A stretch of 64,000 bases of DNA from Erodium maritimum (taxonomy: Eukaryota > Streptophyta > Magnoliopsida > Geraniales > Geraniaceae). The notes beneath the pieces were generated by a model. The model did no database searches. It was not told the DNA's origin and saw nothing but the letters and a program-made list of their open reading frames with translations. The stretch's first letter is position 1, and every line of letters begins with the position of its first letter. Location of the stretch: the NCBI GenBank assembly GCA_963921825.1, contig OY997594.1:40480557-40544556 (forward strand), given 5' to 3'. Shown in pieces: positions 58,795 through 64,000 of the stretch. A program made the translations under genes and the position numbers.

Positions 58795-59936
58795 ATGATG
58801 GGAGAGCTGGGCACGTTCGGGTTGGAGCTAGAAGAGGTTACCGGCGGCGTGGCCATGTGCTTCTTGATGGTTCAGCCCACCCGGCTTGGCCGGGGGATAG
58901 AGGCACAATCGGTGGATGTCGAGACGACAGAGATCCGGGAGAGAGTTGCCGGCGGGGTTAACGCCGAGGGCTGGGATCGTCGTGCTAATTGGGAGTTACG
59001 GTATCGCGGAGGCTTGTTCGTACCGAGTAACGGTGGAGGCGACGAGCTGCGAGAGTCGCACTATTTGCGTCTAACAGTGCACGTGGGTAGCACTAAGAGG
59101 AGCGTGACATCAGGCGACAGATCTAGTGGAGCAGGATGCGGAGAACGGTTGCGGAGTTAGTATCACGGTGCCTCACTTGTCAGAAGGTGAGAGCCGAACA
59201 ACAGCGTCCCGCTGGATTATTGCAACCACTGCGGGTTGCACAGTGGAAATAGGGGCACATCACGATGGCTTTCGTGAGCGGTTAGCCGAGTTCGCCTACA
59301 ACAGCAGCTTTCAAGCCAGTATCAGGATGGCACCGTTCGGAGCGTTGTATGGTAGGCCGTGTCGGTCGCCCGTGCGCGGGGCGGAAGTGAGGAATGAGGA
59401 TTTTACTGGGTCTAGAACTGGACCGAGAGACAGTTGAGTCGGTCGTGCTGAAGCGTGAGCGGTTGAAGATCGCGCAGAGTCAGCAGGAGCTATGCTGACA
59501 GGCGGCGCCGACCTCTCGAGTCAGAAGTCGGTGACCATGTATCCCTAGAGGTGAGTCCGAAAGGTGGACTGGTGCATTCCAACCGCGGCAGAGGCAGGTT
59601 AGCCCCGCAGTGTATCGGGCCTTTCGAGGTCTTGAGTAGAGTGGGAGCAGTTGCTTACCGACTTGAACTGCCACCGCAGATTGGGAATATCCACGTTTCC
59701 CAGTTGCGGAAGTATATGCGGACCCTTTGCACGTCATTGAGGGGACAGATGTCGAGGTAACGGGTGATGTCTCGTGTAAGGAAAAACCGGTTTGGGAAAT
59801 GGATCCATGGGAGCAGGTCCTGCGCGGAAAGGTTATCCGCTTAGAATGGGTGCAGTGGCGGCACCACGAGGCTGAGTCGACTCGGGAGCGCGAGGACGAG
59901 GTTCGCGCGAAGTACCCCGATCTGTTCGACTCCTGA
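58795..59936 (+). pseudogene. Gypsy-A3 integrase remnant, catalytic core deleted
   Basis: N-terminal [23 protein letters not shown] is followed by the zinc-finger Cys pair in CLTCQ, then the shared core deletion at about 59276-59284. LAEFAYN, MAPFGALYGRPCRSP, the GPFEVLSRVGAVAYRLELPP C-terminal domain and an end at PDLFDS (59936) follow. Same stops and frameshifts as A1 and A2 plus private ones. Confidence 0.88.
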
Positions 59937-59971
59937 GGTACGTCTGTTTTTGATTTCGCGGACGAAATCCC

Positions 59972-59986
59972 TTTAAGGGGGGTGGA
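59972..59986 (+). other. Polypurine tract of gypsy-A3
   Basis: TTTAAGGGGGGTGGA lies before the 3' LTR start at 59988. Confidence 0.85.
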
Positions 59987-59987
59987 T

Positions 59988-62900
59988 TGTAAGAACCGCT
60001 CCCGGTCAACGCCAGTCAAAATCGGAAAATTTAAAATTTTTGGACAGACACCTAAATGAACCCAAATTTGACCCCGAGGGTCATACCGGACTTAAGTTGA
60101 CCCCAATATCGACCAAAGTGAGTTCCGGGGGACTCAGGGCAACTTTCTGACCAATTAGGGAAATGTTGACTTTTTGCTGGAAAAGTCAACCGAACGACGT
60201 TTTGGTCCATTCGAGACCCGTTTTGGATCCAAAAAGCTTAGTCGTCGTCACATCGGTCTTAGTTGAGCCATTTCCTTGTAGCCCGTGAAGTTTCATAATT
60301 TCTTGGAAAAAGTGCCCGTTCGGGGCCCGAGACGGCCGAGTTTCGCGAATCTGACTGAAAAATATCTAGGAGATATTTTTCGAAAAGATGTGGGACCCAC
60401 TTGCCACATGTCACCAATGTGGTGGTGTTAGGTTTATTAGACAAAACAAAAGATGGAAATGTGGTGTTAGTTTTGTAAATATGATAAAGTTGTGTGTTTT
60501 TGAAAAAATACAAAGATGAGAGATTGAGGGGGTTCGGCCACTTTGTGAAAAAAGGAGAGGTTTTTAGAGAGATAAAAGGAAAGGGAAGAAGGAGAGAAAA
60601 AGAGAAGAGGTTTGGGAAATTTGTGACGTTTCTCGTTCATCAAGCCGTTGGATCGTCTCAGCGATAGAAGATTCAAGCTAGCACCGTCATTCTCTACGGT
60701 GAGCATCTAACCGATTTTCATTTTGTTAAGTTTAAAAGTTAGGGTTTGGTTTGAAATGGGTTGAATGTGGATGAGTTGAGGTGTGGGGTTCGTTGGAGGT
60801 GTTTTGGAGCGAAGAGATGAACGTTTTCCGGTGACCAAAGGCTCGGGGGAGCTCCGGCCACCGTGTATGGTGGCTGGCCGGTTTTGTAGGGTAGCTGGCC
60901 GGAGTTAGGACCAGCCACCACCTTGGTGGACCGGCCCCAAACCGGCCCTAGCCACCCACGGCCAAAGGGGGCCCACATGCTCGGGCATTCGGGTTTCGTG
61001 TTCGGGTGGTTTAGAACGTTCCCCAAGTGATTAATGCACACCCGGATCGAAATTTGGAATTAAATTGTGAAAGTTGTAATTGACGGGTTTAGAAACTTTA
61101 AACGCGAATTAAAGTACTCGGAAGTCGGAATTTGATTCCGTCGAGTGCCTAGGAACCCTTGAATTATTCTAAGACCGTAGAAACAAAAACGGTAATTTTC
61201 GAAGCCCCGGAAGGACGTTTTCAAAACCCGAGCAGATTCGCCATGTCGGGCGAATCGGGCTTTTCCGGGTCCATTATCGACAATGTCGAGTAATTGGGAA
61301 GTTTGGGAGTGATCGACATTGTCGGGGTTACTTTTGGGCGTCAAGTTATTTAAAATTCAGTTTATGCCTGCAAGCTTAAAAGTATTTAAAATTGTGTTCT
61401 TATTAGATCGTGCCGCAGACAGAGGAAAGGGAAAGCTAGGCGAGTGATCGGGATGACGCCGGAGCTTGATTGTGAGCTTTTGGAGAAAGCATACGAGGTA
61501 GGGAAAAGGATCTCGGCCCTGATTAGGGAAAGTTAACAGTAGAAATGCATGTGACATCGGGGTGTCGTGGGTTAAGTAAGTTTATCGAATATTAGAAAGG
61601 CAGGCGACACCGGGTGGTGTCGTATGATACGGGAACGTATCGAACAATAAAAATGCATGTGACACTTAGTAGTGTCGTAGGAGCAGTGAACTTTCGATAT
61701 TAGAACTACTGGAGGCATTTGGTTATGCCCGGAGGTTGATTGTGAGCCTGTTGATATTTGAACTACTGGAGGCATTGGTTATGCCCGGAGGTTGATTGTG
61801 TATTTGTGTCTTGGGTGGCCATGAGAGCCCGTACTTTACTGTTTGTGTCTTGGGTGGCCATGAGAGCCTGTGTTTTACTGTTGGTGTCTTGGGTGGCCAT
61901 GATAGCCCGTGTTTTACTGTTGGTGTCTTGGGTGGCCATGAGAGCCCGTGTTTTACTGTTGGTGTCTTGGGTGGCCATGAGTTCCCGTGGGGTTGTTGAG
62001 CCCGTGAGTTATTATCGGTGTGTCTTGGGTGGCCATGAGTGCCCGTGGGGTTGTTGAGCCCGTGAGTTACTGTTGGTGTGTCTAGGGAGGCCATGAGTGC
62101 CCGTGGGGTTGTTGAGCCCGTGAGTTACTGTTGGTGTGTCTTGGGAGGGCATGAGTGCCCGTGGGGTTGTTGATCCCGTGAGTTATTTTTGGTGTGTCTT
62201 GGGAGGACATGAGTGCATGTGGGGTTGTTGAACCCGTGAGCTACTGTTGGTCTGTCTTGGGTGGCCATGAGTGCCTGTGAAGTGTTAGACCGGTCTTGTT
62301 GCTGTTTGTTGAACTTTTCTTGTGATTGTGATTGTGATTACCTAAGGTTGGGGGCCCGCTTCATAATAACGGGGGTCCTGTGATCGCACGCGTCTGCATG
62401 TTCAGACGGGGTAGGGGGCCCGCCCGTGAGGAAAGGGGTCCTGGCCGCGCGTGCGTGGGTGGTGACAGGTCGACAGCCTGATCCGACTTTGTGTCGGGAA
62501 AAGTGCAACAGGTCGACCGTCTGGCCTGACAGGGATCGGCAAAAGGGCGACAGGTCGACCGCCTGGCCTGACAGGGATCGGTAAAGGGCGTGAGGTGGGT
62601 TACTGAGCAGCTGGAGTGTGATCCTTTGTGATCTTGTTTGGTGTGCGATCCTTAGTGATCTTGGGTGTTGCATGGTTATCTGTCGTGTCTTTGGAGGCAG
62701 TCGTCAATCGTTGTGTCGGCTTTACATTACGAGTCCGAGTGTTGAGTCGGTTGAGGAAAGTAACGGTTTGTGTGTGTCAGTTGGGTTACTCGAGTCTGGG
62801 GATAGTAGTCCCCGGTGTTCGGTTGTTGTTGGTGTTACCGGCATTGTCTGCTAAGTATGCCGTAGTCAGTCTGTTATCTGTGGTGGTGAGCGAATGCTCA

Positions 62901-63177
62901 CCCCTAGCTGTTTTTCCTACAGGTACTGGTCGCGGGATGGACTAGGTGAGCTTCCGAAGCTTGAGGAGCTAGGAGCGGGAGTCCGGGTTTACTTTTGAGT
63001 CTAGCGACGTATACCTTGTATTTTGTCCGCTTGTTGGGACGTACTTTGAGCTGTAAATTATTATTTTGTTAAACAAATTGTTGGTTTCAAAGCGATTTAT
63101 TCAAAAGGTTTGAAAAGATTTTATTAAATTAAACGTTTACGTTCCGAGTTCGGTTTTACTGAATTTGGGGCGTGACA
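59988..63177 (+). repeat. 3' LTR of gypsy-A3
   Basis: It starts TGTAAGAACCGCTCCC and ends GGGGCGTGACA. It is longer than its partner because of the 60310-60390 segment and extra minisatellite units near 62100-62260. Confidence 0.92.
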
Positions 63178-63490
63178 ATATGTATATGATTCAATTCATA
63201 CATACTTGTTCATGATTCACACGTAAATCACCATTATAGCCAAGTAACAAAAAGCACATACACATGACCAATCAAGTTTAGTTACTGTAAAGACTAAACC
63301 AATAAGGATTATTATGAATATGTTAAATAATTCACTCTCGTAATCAATTTCATAACACCCATTGATTAGAAAAATTGGTTTAGTAATAAAACAATACAGT
63401 AACTTAAATCACCAACGATCAAAGAAAAATTTTAGGAACCATTATATTTTGAGATAATCAGTTATGGTGAATTAAAGAGTTATTAACCAT
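63178..63490 (-). other. Copia-2 untranslated leader, distal part
   Basis: AT-rich sequence between the A3 insertion and the copia-2 PBS. No coding signal. Confidence 0.7.
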
Positions 63491-63502
63491 GCTCTGATAC
63501 CA
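63491..63502 (-). other. Primer binding site of copia-2
   Basis: On the minus strand TGGTATCAGAGC lies 1 nt inside the 5' LTR. Confidence 0.9.
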
Positions 63503-63503
63503 C

Positions 63504-63882
63504 TGTAGGAATTTAAGATCAATTCTATGAACTTTGATGTGGAATTGAAGACGAACGTTAAAACTCAGTTTAATTCAACCATATCAATCTATACTTCTAT
63601 AATACGAACGAGAAGAATTAAATACGTATATGAAATACCTGATTCCATGCTTTCCTTGCGCTCTTGAACCTTGAGTGTTTTTCTTCTCTCTCTCCTTTCT
63701 CCTTTCTATTCTCTATAATGGTTCAAATAGTGGTTTCTCTAACTTGTTCAATTAGGGAGAGAGAATGGAATTAAAACCCCCAATAACCAACTCATCCTTT
63801 GGGCTCAACTACCATAACATTGGGCTTCCTTAATTGAATGGTTATTTAGTACATGGGCCACTAATTCAGAAATTAATTAGCA
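63504..63882 (-). repeat. 5' LTR of copia-2
   Basis: 379 bp, paired with 22755-23133. Its first bases read TGCTAATTAA where the partner has TGTTAATTAA. Confidence 0.93.
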
Positions 63883-63887
63883 CTCTC

Positions 63888-64000
63888 TTGATGAATTTGA
63901 TTCGGAGGAATTTATTGAAAAACTAATCAACAAGAATAAATTGTTGAAAAGTATGCTCAAGGAAGAAAGAATAGCTAAAGCTTTAGTTGAAAATGAAATA
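63888..64000 (+). CDS. gag: Copia-1 Gag, continuation after the copia-2 insertion
   Basis: After the duplicated CTCTC, the frame broken at 22754 resumes in phase: DEFDSEEFIEKLINKNKLLKSMLKEE and onward to the window end without a stop. The acidic/Lys-rich helix-forming style continues the segment before the break. The rest of copia-1 pol and its 3' LTR lie beyond the window. Confidence 0.88.

Larger units (their letters stand above)
49959..63177 (+). mobile_element. Gypsy-A3: gag-less element, leader split by solo LTR D
   Basis: It has LTRs 49959-52977 and 59988-63177, PBS, leader, decayed pol and PPT. The duplication is ATTTG (49954-49958) against ATATG (63178-63182), one mismatch. The intron is absent (junction 56723/56724). 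Gag deletion and integrase-core deletion are the same as in A1 and A2. It is inserted in the copia-2 leader. Confidence 0.92.
22755..63882 (-). mobile_element. Copia-2: minus-strand Ty1/copia element, host of a 38-kb nest
   Basis: It has 379-bp LTRs at both ends (22755-23133 and 63504-63882) and a perfect 5-bp duplication CTCTC (22750-22754 and 63883-63887). The order on the minus strand is LTR, PBS, leader, gag, protease, integrase, RT, RNase H, PPT, LTR. Three later insertions break it: gypsy-A3 (49959-63177), LTR E (35326-47324, itself holding A2) and gypsy-C (23869-33520). Removing these leaves an element of about 5 kb. The LTRs differ at roughly 20 of 379 positions by eye, so it is older than gypsy-C. 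Confidence 0.95.

Overview
This is nuclear DNA from a flowering plant with a repeat-rich genome. It consists almost entirely of retrotransposons nested inside one another. The evidence is Ty1/copia and Ty3/gypsy Gag-Pol proteins, LTRs with 5-bp target-site duplications (TSDs), tRNA-iMet primer binding sites, polypurine tracts, Mutator-like elements with 9-bp duplications and a LINE tail. I found no ordinary host gene, rRNA, tRNA or CRISPR locus, and I cannot name the species.

Left part (1-19828). A gypsy element, A1 (20-10182), has a 3.4-kb 5' LTR, an internal region and a truncated 3' LTR. A reverse-oriented solo LTR, B1 (3559-6986, TSD TGTGC), sits in its leader. A second solo LTR, B2 (10229-13514, TSD AGCAA), follows. 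Next come a Mutator-like element (13816-15533, TSD AATTTAATA), a minus-strand Angela-like copia 5' LTR (15697-17912) carrying a small Mutator-like element (15811-16525), a minus-strand LINE (18197-18963) and a diverged GGTAC-rich repeat field (19080-19745).

Right part (19829-64000). Copia-1 (plus strand; LTR, PBS, gag) is split at 22754 by the 41-kb insertion 22755-63882 (TSD CTCTC), and its gag frame resumes at 63888. The insertion is copia-2 (minus strand, 379-bp LTRs), which is itself broken three times: by gypsy-C (23869-33520, TSD GACTG) in RNase H, by an Angela-like solo LTR E (35326-47324) in integrase, and by gypsy-A3 (49959-63177) in the leader. E in turn carries gypsy-A2 (36140-46446), and A3 carries solo LTR D (53711-56272). 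The nest is therefore four levels deep.

The gypsy elements form one superfamily with very long (2.6-3.4 kb) modular LTRs. Their downstream two-thirds, termini (TGTA...GTGACA), PBS and PPT are shared, while the promoter-proximal parts differ. A1, A2 and A3 all lack gag and all carry the same integrase catalytic-core deletion, but A2 retains a long protease-RT-RNase H region. Gypsy-C is the reverse: gag with two zinc knuckles and no pol. They look like complementary non-autonomous partners. A 93-94-bp GT-AG intron lies in the leader of A1 and C and is precisely absent from A2 and A3, which is a trace of reverse transcription of spliced RNA. These two points are the most interesting content of the window.
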